From Abelmoschus esculentus (lineage: Eukaryota; Streptophyta; Magnoliopsida; Malvales; Malvaceae), in contig JAUCBN010000049.1 of the NCBI GenBank assembly GCA_035048815.1, positions 4,223,501-4,287,500 of the forward strand: DNA of 64,000 nt, given 5' to 3'. The number at the start of each line of letters is the position of its first letter. Positions within the stretch are counted from its first letter, which is position 1. Positions 11,232 to 22,488 of this stretch are shown in pieces. The translations under genes and the position numbers were made by a program. Under the pieces are notes generated by a model. The model was not told the origin of the DNA, ran no database searches, and worked only from the letters and a program-made list of their open reading frames with translations.

Positions 11232-11507
11232 CTAGGAACCTTGCTTAGTGCTGATGGGTTGCCTAAAGTATATATTATATGATTATTGGATAATCTGGTA
11301 ACTTTGCTTAGTGCTGATGGTTACTAGAGTAAATACTATATGAGATGTAAAACTGATAACCTTGCTTAGTGCTGATGGGTTATCGGTAATATATTATACG
11401 GAAGACCAACTAGGACCTTGCTTAGTGCTGATGGGTTCCTTAGCGGATTATGTGGAGTGGCATGCCACGGACCTTGCTTAGTGCTGATGGGTCCCCTACT
11501 TCTATAC
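11232..11507 (+). repeat. Five-unit hairpin array with apical TTGCTTAGTGCTGATG
   Basis: The 16-base apical motif recurs at 11241, 11304, 11362, 11418 and 11474, except that the second unit lacks one base at its 3' junction. Flanking arms pair within each unit but differ between units: AGGAACC/GGTTGCCT, CTGGTAAC/GTTACTAG, CTGATAACC/GGTTATCGG, CTAGGACC/GGTTCCTTAG, GGACC/GGTCC (some with a bulge or G-U pair). Spacing is 63, 58, 56 and 56 bases. Confidence 0.85.
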
Positions 11508-11753
11508 TATTATGAGGTGATATGGACACCATTATATATATATGTATATCTAAGATATAAATACGAGTTAAGAACTTGAGATGTTGTATGGTTTTCTCTT
11601 GTCATGCATATGCTATGTGCTGATATATGCCATCATGATATCATGTGTTTAGGCGGTTATGGTAGCGCCATCATACTCATGCCATGTCATCATTCATATT
11701 GCTTATGCTTATTGTATGCTATGCTTGATGTGGACCGATTGGTCGAGTACCCA

Positions 11754-11772
11754 CTGAGCTTTAGTAGCTCAG
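11754..11772. repeat. CTGAGCT-TTAGT-AGCTCAG hairpin
   Basis: Counterpart of 5817-5835; perfect stem, changed loop, followed by TTTTCGTGCGCAGGTT. Confidence 0.75.
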
Positions 11773-12142
11773 CGTTTCGAAATTTATTTTCGTGCGCAGG
11801 TTAAGGAAAGTTGTTCGAAGGAGCGTCATCGTGGTGGGTTCAGCATCGACATCTGTTTTTAGAGTGTTGTTATTAGGCATAGTGGGCATTTGTACTTGTA
11901 GGACCCTATATGTGTAATTTGTAACTCTGTTTTATTTATTTGTCGAATGCTTTAAAACGATTGTAATATTTTGGAGCTCCACTACTTTAACTTACTCGGA
12001 TTTATGTTTTAAATGGATTTGGATTTTATTATCTTATGATAGAAAATGGTTTTGGACGCATCTTTTGGGATTTTGGAAAGAAATTTTGGAATACAGGTTT
12101 TGGGCCTAAGGCCCGATGTGGCACCGGGTCGAGGGTGTTACA

Positions 12143-15100
12143 TAGTCAATATACAAAATGCATGTAAATAAGAAAATATAAAGTAAAAGCGTACAACAAA
12201 TATGATCTGAAAAAATAAATTAAAAACATAAAAAAAGTATGCTACAAATGAATAATGCAACATGAATAGAAATACAAACATGATAAAGCATATATACAAC
12301 ATGAACAATAAAAATGCATGTTATCAAAATAAATAAATAGAAAAAGATGAATAAAAAAAAATGCTAACTTGAAAGACAATAAATAAAAGATATCAAAATA
12401 AGAGAAAATAGCTACTGGAAAGGAACTTAAATGAAAGAAAAAACCAAATTTTAGGGCCAAAATTCGAAATAAGAAAAAAATAAAAAAAATAATGGGAAAT
12501 AGTGACCGAATTAAAAGGTTTCAAAAACTTAAAAGGACCTCGGGGGTAAATTCTAAACGATAAATGGTTTAAAAAAGTACTCCAAACCACGGAGGCACCC
12601 GTTCGAAATAAAATCATTATCATAAACGGTGATTATGGCCCAAATGGGACTAAATTGAAATACGACACAAATAAGGGAGGACTGCGGGCAAAAATAAAAT
12701 GGGACGGGGAGATTTAAAATGTAAATATCCCATTTTTAAAACTTTATGTAAGTATAAAGTACAAAAATAAATTTAAGACCCCCTTTCTTTCATTTTTGTA
12801 CCGAAGACCCAGAAGAAAATCAACTTTTTCTCTGTTTTGTTCTTCAGAATCCAGAAAAGAACATGAATGTTCTTGGTGTACATAGCAAAAACCCATAAAC
12901 CTCCACTGTTTCTAGAAAACACCAAAACCCTTCAAAATCTTTCCTTTTGAAATAAAACAAAGATGAAAACCTACTCGTTTGATTTCGAACACAAATAAAA
13001 ATCTGAAACCTCTTTTTCGGGGTAAGTCAAAAACGAAAACAAGAGAAAACCTTAAGTAGAAATCGATGTCTTCTTCGTTTGGTACCCTTTGAAGCCCTGA
13101 GGCTATGGGATTATCACCAGTAATCGAAAGATCAAACGATCGGCGAAGGGGAAAAAATTTCGAAGGTAAGAAACGAAACCCTTCCTATTTTATGCTCTCT
13201 TTCGAAGCATGCAAAATAAAAGAAAAATATTATCTATCTCTAAACTCTTTTTTGTATTTGATTTCGAATGGTGAGGGGAGCCCTTATAATGGTGGTTGAA
13301 TTCGGTTTTTATAACCGATTAGAATGGATTAGAAAGGAAGGGGAAATGATATTTTTGTTTTCTGATAATTTGCTGGGAATCTGTCCTTTTTGTCTCTTAT
13401 ATTGCCGAAATGTTTGTTGCGACTCCTCTAAAATTTTCTGAATTTGTTGGCTCTAAAATGCTCCTGAAAGTTGTTGTAATTGTACCGAAATTTGTTGCCA
13501 TCGTCCTATCTGATTTTTGCATTTTTGTTGATGGCTATATACGTTTCTGACATCTTTGTTTTTTTGTGCATATACGGCTACCGAAATCAGATTCGACGAC
13601 GAATGTCCGACGGAATGAGATGAAGAGGCTCATCAGTATCCGAACGGTCAGCGCGTGCGCCTCACGCGCATGTTAGAAGTCAATCAGTTAGCACGTGTGG
13701 CACATGGATCTTTCAGAACCATCCCTTGCATCAATCTTGGTCGTTAAATCGTGAGATGATCTAACAGCTCTTTTGTGGTTGCGCATGGAGATCGACATTA
13801 GATCAGTTAGGGTTTCTGGTTTACGTAGGTTAGGGTCCGAATTGGGCTTGTAATTTAATTTATAACGGGCTTGTGTTTATTTTTTTGGGGTTTTGTTATC
13901 GTATAAATGGACTTTTAATTAAATAAACTTTGGGCCTTTATTATTTAATCTTATATTCATTTGGGTTTTAATTATTTACATTCTATTCTATTCTATTCTA
14001 TTCTATTTATCTTATAATAATAGTAATAATAATAATAAAGGAAAACAACAACAATAATAATAATAATAATATATAACGCATAACCTACTATAATGTATTT
14101 TTTTTGTTTTAGCCGTAACATAAATGAAAATTAATAATATTTACAAGTAATAATTGGAAGCAAACCAAAGAAGAACAAATAATTATTAATAAAAACGAAG
14201 AATAGTATGAGAGTAACGAAAACAAATTTACCAAAGCTTAGTATAAAACAAAAATATAAAACAAAAACACTTTCGATGATTATATACAAAATTAACATAA
14301 TTAAAACATAGATATAATAATTGCACTATAATAATATTTTTTTTGAGATTTTTTTTACAAACAATATTTAAAACTAAAGCCCGTTATTGAGAATAAAGCA
14401 AAAATTGAGTAGGGTTTAGACCCCGGATAAAATTAGTGATTACACCTATCTTTGCCATCCAAAGATAAAAAGATAGGGAGAAGTCATGACAACCATGAAA
14501 GCTTGCAAAATTGGGATTGAAATCTTCAAATTTAAGGAGAGAATTGGTGATATTAGCTTAGGATTCATGTAAACCCTTCATTTTCTTCTTAATCTTAGTC
14601 TTAATATGAATTTTTGAAGCATGTAGGATGCTAGAAAATTTGCTATTACTGGAAAAATTATAAAAACCATGATGCATGTATGAATTCATAAATATGCTAT
14701 TTAGAATTGCATTATAGTGATATAAAAATTAAAATATTACAATTGCATGTTAGAATTCTTGAAATTTAAGATATTTGGTTGCTGAAAAATCCGGGTATTG
14801 TTGTTGAAAAATTGAGTAAAATAACTGGAATGAACACATGAAAGTTAATTGTTCTAGGCGACCTTAGAAAATAGGTTAGATGGACTAGTTAGTATAATTG
14901 GTGGAATTAAAATCAATGTGGAAAAATTATAAAAAAATTTAGAGGATAAAGTTGCTGGAAATTGATTTTTATGATGAATGGTGAATTTGTTCAAATAAAA
15001 TTAATGATAAAATTGGTAGAAATGAGCTTAGGAGCATCATAGATGAATCTGCTCAGAATGTCCTATTCTGGGCAGTAACTTCAAAAATTCACCATAAATT

Positions 15101-15288
15101 GTGTATATGGAACTTTTAGATGAAACTTTTATGGATTATAATTATTTATGTCTATTTGCATTGAAAAAAAAAATGACATGTCAATTGGAGTTGTGAGCAA
15201 AAATCTGTAGATGACAATGTATAGATAGTGCAAACTGTTCAAAATGTGTATGTTATAGAATCATGCTACAAATTTTAATAATTGGTAA
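12143..15288. other. AT-rich gene-free stretch
   Basis: No coding region with protein-like composition is visible. The stretch 12640-12740 (alternating 'grey' text such as ATGGGACTAAATTGAAA) and 13800-13990 (TTAGGGTTT, GGGCTT, GGGCCT blocks) resemble decayed LTR-retrotransposon LTRs. 31300-31600 has a similar composition. A short open frame at 13105-13299 is flanked by splice-like GGTAAG but has no recognisable product. Confidence 0.5.
13981..14090. repeat. Microsatellites (TTCTA)n and (AAT)n
   Basis: Five perfect TTCTA units at 13981-14005, followed by two interrupted AAT/TAA runs to about 14075. Confidence 0.95.
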
Positions 15289-15952
15289 ATGATTAAATTT
15301 CAAAGCCTTCATGACATGAAAGAAGATTTTATTAGATTTTCAAGCATGTAAATTATTTATGAATTGGATAAGTAGATTGAAATATATGACTAAGTTAGTA
15401 AGCACATAGAAACTGTCTGCCAGGATAGGTTTAACATGAGCATGTTGTGGGTGTAAAATCATGAATTTTTTGTTAGAATGAATTCTAACAAATTTATATT
15501 CTTGCATGACATGTTGAGGATGAACGAGTGGAAATTATTGGGGAATAAGGAAAATAGAGCAACAAGGAGGAAGGAGCAAAAGAGTAGCCATCCAAAACTA
15601 GCAAGCTTGGAGTATTGTGAATGATTAAATTTCAAAGCCTTCATGACATGAAAGAAGATTTTATTAGATTTTCAAGCATGTAAATTATTTATGAATTGGA
15701 TAAGTAGATTGAAATATATGACTAAGTTAGTAAGCACATAGAAACTGTCTGCCAGGATAGGTTTAACATGAGCATGTTGTGGGTGTAAAATCATGAATTT
15801 TTTGTTAGAATGAATTCTAACAAATTTATATTCTTGCATGACATGTTGAGGATGAACGAGTGGAAATTATTGGGGAATAAGGAAAATAGAGCAACAAGGA
15901 GGAAGGAGCAAAAGAGTAGCCATCCAAAACTAGCAAGCTTGGAGTATTGTGA
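15289..15952. repeat. Perfect 332-bp tandem duplication
   Basis: Copy 1 (15289-15620) and copy 2 (15621-15952) run ATGATTAAATTTCAAAGCC...GGAGTATTGTGA; I found no mismatch between them on reading. Only noncoding AT-rich sequence is involved. It is either very recent or an assembly artefact. Confidence 0.9.
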
Positions 15953-17052
15953 GTGTGGCTATCTTTAGGGTTAGGACTTAGGTCCCAACCAATATTTTTG
16001 CTAGATGAAATGCTATTTAAAATGAATAACATATACTTGATAATAATTAAGGTAAGAATGATTAATTATATGACAACATTGTTTGCCTTGCAATGTTATG
16101 ATTTTGTGCTATCCTGAAATAAATTGAGGTTTTGAATTTCTATATTGTCTTGCACATATTTGCATTGCTTGGGCTGCCAAAAAAAGAATGTTACGCTGCT
16201 TGCTTGGATGCAAGGTACGTATTGCATTCATGATGTTTATTCTTGTGATGGTACACACATGTTACTTGATTCCTTGGAATACTTGATAAGTTTATGAATA
16301 TTTTTTGTTATTTGATGTGTACTTGAATGCTTGCTACTTAAGCTGTCGTGTTGCTGGAATGTTTAATTGATTTTGCTTCTTAAAGTTACTTCTTACTTGG
16401 TATACAAGATTGTATAGTTTACATCTAGAAACCTTTGTTGTTTGGTATACGTGAATGAATGTTTAATAGCTTGAAATCTTTGATTGATTAAATCTTGGAA
16501 TGCTTGAATAATTAAGGAAAGAAAGATATTGACTTAAGCCTTCTACATTGATTGAAGGACTAATATTGGTTTTACATGACATGGAGCACATGAACCACTA
16601 GTAATGTTATGTTATTGTAAGAATTTATAGGGATTGGTTCTTAATACTTGATAGCTTAAGAATTTATACATGAACATTGAAATTTGATAAATGAAATTTG
16701 AAATTTAATATGCATAAAGTAAGCTTGATAATTGAGATTGTAGCCTTAGATTGACAACTTGTGAACTTAAAAATTTGGTAGCTTGAACTTGAAGCTTAGT
16801 TGCTTAATAGCTTGTAAGCTTAAATACATGAACTTGAACACTTGATATTGAAATCTTGTGTATTTGAATAGTTGGAAACTTGAAGCTTCAATGCTTCAGA
16901 CTTGAAAGCTTATACGCTTAATAATGAAAGCTTTAATGCTTGATCATAGTATTTGAACACTTGATCATACTTGAGAAATAAGATATACAAGCCTTGGTTC
17001 TTAGCTGGTCATAGTTAGAGGGGCATGCTTTAGAGTCTGAGCTCTCTTGTTA
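15953..17052. other. AT-rich gene-free stretch
   Basis: No coding region recognised. From about 16640 to 16980 the sequence is built of loose CTTGAAxxTTTGATAxxTTG-like repeats, probably decayed low-complexity tandem DNA. Confidence 0.5.
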
Positions 17053-17205
17053 GGTAATTTGTGTACCATCTTTTTTGATGTTTAGTGTAACATCTTGTTA
17101 GATACCTTGAGTATCATCTTGATAGTACTTTGCGTACTCTTTTGGTGTCTTAGGCACCTTCTTGTTAGATACTTTATGTATCATCTTGTAGGTACTTTGT
17201 GTACC
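17053..17205. repeat. Array of seven ~15-base hairpins with rewritten stems
   Basis: Hairpins at 17053, 17077, 17101, 17124, 17144, 17168 and 17191. Five carry stem arms GATAC/GTATC (twice), AGTAC/GTACT, GGTGT/GCACC and GGTAC/GTACC around five-base loops such as TTTGT, TTTGC, TTTAT. One is longer (GATGTT/AACATC) and one has a single mismatch (GGTAA/GTACC). They are separated by ATCTTGTTAGA-like linkers. Confidence 0.85.
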
Positions 17206-17433
17206 ATCTTGTTGACTTGATTACCTATCCCCCAAACTATGTTCTGAAGTCTAAATTAAAAGTAATAACAAAAGTAACTTGTATAAAGCTTGCTAATGAA
17301 ATCATAAGCGTCACGACCATTTTAAAACCGAGGGTGTAAAAAAGCCTAGTGGTTGAATTTTGAAAAAACATTTTTTTATCACTTTTAATTATTAGTTATG
17401 AAAATCTAAATCTTATTAAAAACGCGTATTATT

Positions 17434-18468
17434 TGTGTTACATGAAAATAGTATACCGCGATTGCGTGCAAGTGTACACATTTAAGTTATAGTATAAAAG
17501 TATCGTATCCACATGGATTGGTGCGCTTTTTGGAGTTTAATCTCTTGCACTGTGATGAAAAAAACACAAGTTGTCTATTCATAGATTGGTTTGGCAATAG
17601 CGATGAGGGAATTGCTCGGGCAATTTGGGCGACTATCTTTGAGGTTCGGCAAAGCATTGCTTCGGCAAGCGTTGCTTCTATTAGCCGTTGAAATCCTGCA
17701 CTTATCCCTAAGCTGGATTAGTTCTTTCGCACTTGGATCGAACCATACCTATTCGTTTCGTGAATCCAATCCTCCCGAATCTGGATAAATGAATCATTTA
17801 ACGAGGTCCTCTCCCAATTATCTTGCAAAAAAATGAAATGCCAAGAATAGGTAAACCCCAATTAAGAACACATCACAAACTTAAATAAAAATCAAACTAA
17901 ATCATCCATAACAATATAATAACCCAAGCCAACTGAAATTAGTTCATGACTGGGCGATAGTTTCCAATAAACACTCCCCTCATCACTCAAAATAACAAAA
18001 GAGACAAAGATGAAAAACAACTGTAACTTGCTTCCTCTTCAATCTCACGATCCAGCCTCACTAATGTGGTGATCGGCAAGCTCCTTATATGAGCACATGA
18101 AAATCTTGATGATGGAATAATATATATTTGGAAATAATTATGAAAGAATATATCCAAATTATATATTATTCAAATCCCTTGTTTCTTTCTTTGTCCATTC
18201 ATCCAAGTTTTCCATGTTTTTCTTCATTGATTTCATCTTCCATATTCTCTTTCCATAGATGTCTCTCCATCAAAGATTTCCTTCTGCAAAATAAAGAAAC
18301 AAACCACAGCAGCATCTTTTTCCACCGAAATTAACCAAAAGTAGCCAAGTTAAGATATAAGGTGACAACTAATGAAAATGCATGAAAATATGAAAATGTA
18401 AGTAATTAAATGCTTAAGTAAAGCAATAAACATGAGTAAAAAGGGATTTAAAATAGTAAATTATAACA
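17434..18468 (-). mobile_element. Old reverse-strand Athila-like LTR
   Basis: Read on the minus strand this contains, in the right order, diverged versions of Athila LTR landmarks: CCCTTTTTACTC near the start, ATTCATTTATCCAGATTCGGG, TTAGGGATAAG, CAACGGCTAATAG, and near the end CCATGTGGATACGATAC and GTGTACACTTGCAC. Boundaries are approximate and no target duplication was found. The short frame 17591-17788 is a shadow of this sequence. Confidence 0.6.
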
Positions 18469-18479
18469 CCTAACAATTT

Positions 18480-18640
18480 GAATTTTAAAATGACTTGGAG
18501 TCGCCACCGACCACTTAGGTAGATCGGACACCATAAAACAAAGCAAAGATTCTTTTTAAAGCGTTTGTGTTCGGGAGTCAGTTACGCGTAAGCATGACCC
18601 TTACGAGCACCCGAGATCGGTACCTTATTAATTACACGTG
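18480..18640 (-). other. Possible Tat/Ogre-type primer-site region
   Basis: The minus strand of 18491-18510 reads TCGGTGGCGACTCCAAGTCA, like the TGGCGACTCC primer sites I recall for Tat/Ogre elements. The neighbouring plus-strand text TTCGGGAGTCAGTTACGCG and GAGCACCCGAGATCGG also resembles a conserved motif of those elements. No domains follow, so this is a remnant at most. Confidence 0.35.
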
Positions 18641-20099
18641 ACATTTTGGCAATTCTAATAGTAATATTAATTTTGTTCGTCATTTTCAGATGAATATCGT
18701 TCGAATGAGGATATCCTTTTGGATAAGAAAATATAAACTATGCCCCAACAAGTTTGAATGCATGTCCGGTTATTATTTTATCAATTTTAAGTTCTAAACT
18801 ATTAGGCTCCGTAAATTAAATATTTAAAACCCTATTAAATTATTAATTTACCAAGTGTATTATGATAACATCCAAACGACTAGACACTAAAATCTCGACA
18901 CTTAATAAATTAATAATGCTACCTATGTTTCTAGTTATTTACCTAATTAATTTTATTTAATTCTAACCTTAAATTATTTATCATTTTCTAAGTTCAGATG
19001 GCACATCGAATGTGATACTAAAGTAAACTCTTGTCAACATCATGGTATGTCAAAACACTAACCACTTAGTGTATCCGAAATTATGATTAAACATGTCATC
19101 ATTACTATAATTATCTCCTTATTTAATATTATTTAATTAATTAAAGTGACTAACCCTAAGTAGGCTCTAATTTAATTTTCTAAGTGTAAATCAGTTGTTC
19201 CCTAACAAAACATACTACATGACTTTAAAACATGCAAGCAAATAATTTGAATAAATAAATAAAGCATTAATTAAAAGACAAAGGATCAAATTGATTTTCA
19301 TTAGAGACATAAGAGCTCAATTACAAGGTATAAGGTGGCCTAAATAATCTAATTGAAAATTACAAGGCTTAAATTGAAAGGCATTGGTGACCTAATTGAG
19401 AAGTTTCTATGTTTAGAGGTCAAATTAGGCTGAATTGTTGACCAAATTGCAAAGAATCCTAAGCTTAGTGGTCCAATTAGGCTTAATTGGTGACTAAATT
19501 GGAAGAATTCTAATCTTAAGGTTCAATTAGGGATGATTTAGTGCCCTAATTGAAGAGTCTCAAAAGTTTGAGGTCAAATTGAGCTTGAATGGTGACCTAA
19601 TTGAAAGATTCCTAAAGTTTTTGGTTCCTAAAGTTTTTGAGGTCAAGTTTGAGGTCAAAGTATTTTAGAGTTTTAGGCTTCAATTAAAGGAAATAGGGAC
19701 TTAAATGAATTACGATCCAAGTTTAGAGGGATCGCTGAGAGAATTTTTCCATTTCTCTAAAACGCACAAACTCCCTAGGCCCAAAACGACAACGTTTTTT
19801 CTTGGGTATAAGATCCATTATTTCGAGTTGACTCGGTCATTCACTCTTCTCCTTCAACTCGGGCTAAGAACTCACTCACCAAATTCTCTCAAGCTAACAC
19901 CCCTGAACCCATAAAACTAACCCCAACCAGATCAAAACACTCATTTTAGAATGAGTGTTCATTTGTGTTCTTCATTTTCATGAAGAACATGATGAACACC
20001 ACTGTACAAACACCCACTCCACCACCGCTCGATCTAAACCACCGCCATCAACCACCGCACTGACACGTTTTTCAGTGACTTCTCCAGACCTCCGATCAC
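18641..20099. other. AT-rich gene-free stretch
   Basis: No coding region recognised. 19290-19680 is a run of degenerate GGTCAAATTAGGCTNAATTGGTGACCNAATTG units, typical of decayed LTR text. The open frame at 19705-19914 shows nothing recognisable. Confidence 0.5.
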
Positions 20100-21061
20100 T
20101 GTAACCCCCTCGAACTGGTCTAGACTAAACCCGACTTGAACGAGTATACGGGGAATACCGAAGCTAATTTGGAGACTCGCCCCGATAAACGATCCTTATT
20201 TCTACTACTACTTTTTTTATCTCTTTCATCTTATCTAGATGCTTTTATTTGATCCTATATGTTCATGCATTGATAGAGTTCAATTGCAATGGAAACAGAT
20301 AAGGAACAAGTCCTAAAATGATCAAACATGCTTTAGGGACGAAAATATAATTTTCCATAAATTTAGGGATTAATTGTGAAATTAAAGTTATAAACCTTTA
20401 ATTAAGTTCATTACATCCTTTTATCTCAAATTTCATCCTAAAACGTCTCCAACACACTCTAGATGCATATTTTCACCTAAAGGGCATAAAGATCACATAA
20501 CATAACATATTTTTATATGCATATCAACATCATGAGCATACTTACAAAATTAAGCAACACCAAAATCATACTTCAAAGGTATGATAAATCAACTTCAAAA
20601 AATTTATCATAACTAAAGGAATATCAATAGGAAAATTCAAAACCAAGTTATAAAGCTAAAATTAACATTAAAAATCATCATTCATGTATAATAATATAAT
20701 CATTGCAAGTATTATTGCCCTAAACATCATTCTCAAAAAGATATCTCGTCCCCATTGCTCTTTCACTACTACTAATGTTATAAAAGACATACTAGCTTTC
20801 ACTTGGCGGTTATCTGGATCCTTGCTTCCCCTTGTCGCCTCAATATTATTTACTCTGCATTGCAAGGTAAATGAGAGGGTAAGCATAAGCATAGTGAGTG
20901 AATAAAAACAAGTATAAAAACTCCTTGCAATGCAAACCATATTGAACCAATTTTAGAAATTTAAAAACCAAGTCATGCTCTTTGTAAAACCATTCATGGC
21001 TAACAAGTCCATCTTCAGAAAATCAGCAAGTGACCATGGCTCACAAGCCACGTAACCTTTT

Positions 21062-22390
21062 TGATAAGTGCTCAACTCACTATCACTTTTTACACCTTTT
21101 ATGGGCATTAATCACCAAATATACACCCAATCGGACCAATGCATGAACTCAATGTGATATATTTAGAAGTTATGCCTATAGAGATAATATTCACAGAAAA
21201 GGCACGTTTTACTGCATTTTTATATCTATGCAGAAGAACCATTGCCGCGGAAGCAACAGGGCCGAGGCAGGACCTGATGCCGAGGCAACAGTTGAGAACC
21301 AGGAAGCAAAACTGTAGGCGATTGGAAGATAAAAATCCAAGGGACGTGTCTGGACTTAAAGCCCATGGATCGGAGCTAGCTACCACGAGGAAAAGCCCAA
21401 GACAAGACCACGCGGGAAAGCCCCTTAGCCGAATTAAACTTGGAAATATTTTAATTATGTACTTGACTTGTTCCCTACTCCAAGTTGTATTCTACTTAGG
21501 AAAGGTTTGCCCTAGGTCTAGCCTATATAAAGACCTAGCCATCCAATGTACCATAGACGGGATACCTAGGGAGAGAGAGCCGAATTCTAACTTGTTTTCT
21601 TTCTCTCCATTATGTTCTAAACCTTCTTAGGGATTAGGTGAAGGTTGCTTAGTATATGTGAGAAGAGGTTGTACTTTGTCTTTGTTTTAATGCAATAAAA
21701 TTATCAAGGTTTGCTTATCCTTTGTTATTCCTTGTTCTCGCATTCAAGCTCGGGAGAGAAGTTTGTGAGTAATCCATTTATCTAAGCTCGAGAGAGTTAG
21801 ATTCACGAAAGGGGTAAGTACAGTGTTTCAATCGCGAAATACTAACTCGGCCTAGGGATAGGTTAAGAGTTTCAGCGGCTAAAAGAAGTGTGAGATTGGT
21901 TGGTGAGTATAATTGGTTCACGCCGGGAGGTATCATAAAGGACTAGTCATCAACAACACTCTGACTTAGGGATAAGCGGAGTCATTCGAGGACACTTTGC
22001 CGAACTTTGGTAAAGTCCAACCACGAGCAAGGGATTTTCGCGACGGACAAGTATCGTCGCTGCCAAGGCAGTAAACTACAGTACTGCCGAGGCATTGATA
22101 TACGATTGCATTGAGCAGAGACAAGTTAATCAAATCCACAATACAACGCAACTGGATCTTGTCCCATCTCTCTCTATTATTAATTCTCTTTAATTTGCTT
22201 AGTTGTTTTAGTTTAGTTAAACCAAACTCAATCACTTGTGTTTTACTTTATTTCTTTCTACAGAACAAGAAGACGAGGAAGACATATTAAGTCTACCAGT
22301 CCCAGTGGAGACGATAATCCGATAATTACTTATCACTTATTACTTTCGATGTGTCCACTTGCACTAAACGCGCACTTTTGACACGCGACA
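21062..22390 (+). repeat. 5' LTR of A3
   Basis: TGATAAGTGCTCAACTC...GACACGCGACA. TATA box 21524-21530; AATAAA 21694-21699. Contains the paired CTCGGGAGAG/CTCGAGAGAG motifs and two TGCC..GGCA-type palindromes near 22071-22095. Confidence 0.95.
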
Positions 22391-22396
22391 AGTTTT

Positions 22397-22414
22397 TGGC
22401 GTCGTTGCCGGGGA
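22397..22414 (+). promoter_or_regulatory. Primer-binding site of A3 (tRNA-Asp)
   Basis: TGGCGTCGTTGCCGGGGA; one change (C to T) from the tRNA-Asp complement TGGCGCCGTTGCCGGGGA found intact in A6. Confidence 0.9.
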
Positions 22415-22488
22415 CTGGCAACTAAATTTTGTTTTCTTTATTTTCTTGTTTCTTTTTACTTTTATTTTACTTTTGTTTTTCTTGGTGA

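Larger units (their letters stand above)
3976..12142 (+). mobile_element. Tekay-type chromovirus deletion derivative (T2)
   Basis: LTR 3976-6198, primer site 6204-6215, gag-protease, a large deletion, chromodomain tail, polypurine tract 8561-8575, LTR 8576-12142. Both LTRs begin TGTNACGACCCGGAT and end GGTGTTACA; without the inserted Athila LTR and its duplicated target the right LTR is 2,227 bp against 2,223 bp on the left. No target duplication is visible (GTTGG before, TAGTC after) and the two LTRs carry different internal repeat arrays, so the present structure may be chimeric. Confidence 0.85.
8576..12142 (+). repeat. Right LTR of T2, split by a solo Athila LTR
   Basis: TGTCACGACCCGG...GGGTGTTACA. 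Parts 8576-9109 and 10450-12142 join to an LTR of 2,227 bp after removing the insert and one target copy. It has the same plan as the left LTR: TATCGATA cluster (10775-11010), hairpin array (11232-11507), CTGAGCT hairpin (11754-11772). Single bases and array sequence differ greatly from the left LTR, implying great age or different origins. Confidence 0.85.

Noticed and set aside
5412..11507. CRISPR-like direct repeats with spacers at 5426-5640 and 11241-11500
   Set aside because: They lie in plant LTRs, spacings vary, the 'spacers' are paired hairpin arms, and there are no cas genes.
3976..12142. Simple insertion of T2 into T1
   Set aside because: No target duplication and no T1 continuation on the right side.
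13105..13299. Short gene with splice-like GGTAAG at 13105-13299
   Set aside because: No recognisable protein text and the setting looks like decayed LTR; evidence insufficient.
17591..17788. Open frame in the forward direction at 17591-17788
   Set aside because: It is the antisense of a decayed Athila-like LTR.
22397..22414. tRNA-Asp-like sequence as a tRNA gene
   Set aside because: It is only an 18-base complement of the tRNA 3' end placed just after an LTR, i.e. a primer site.
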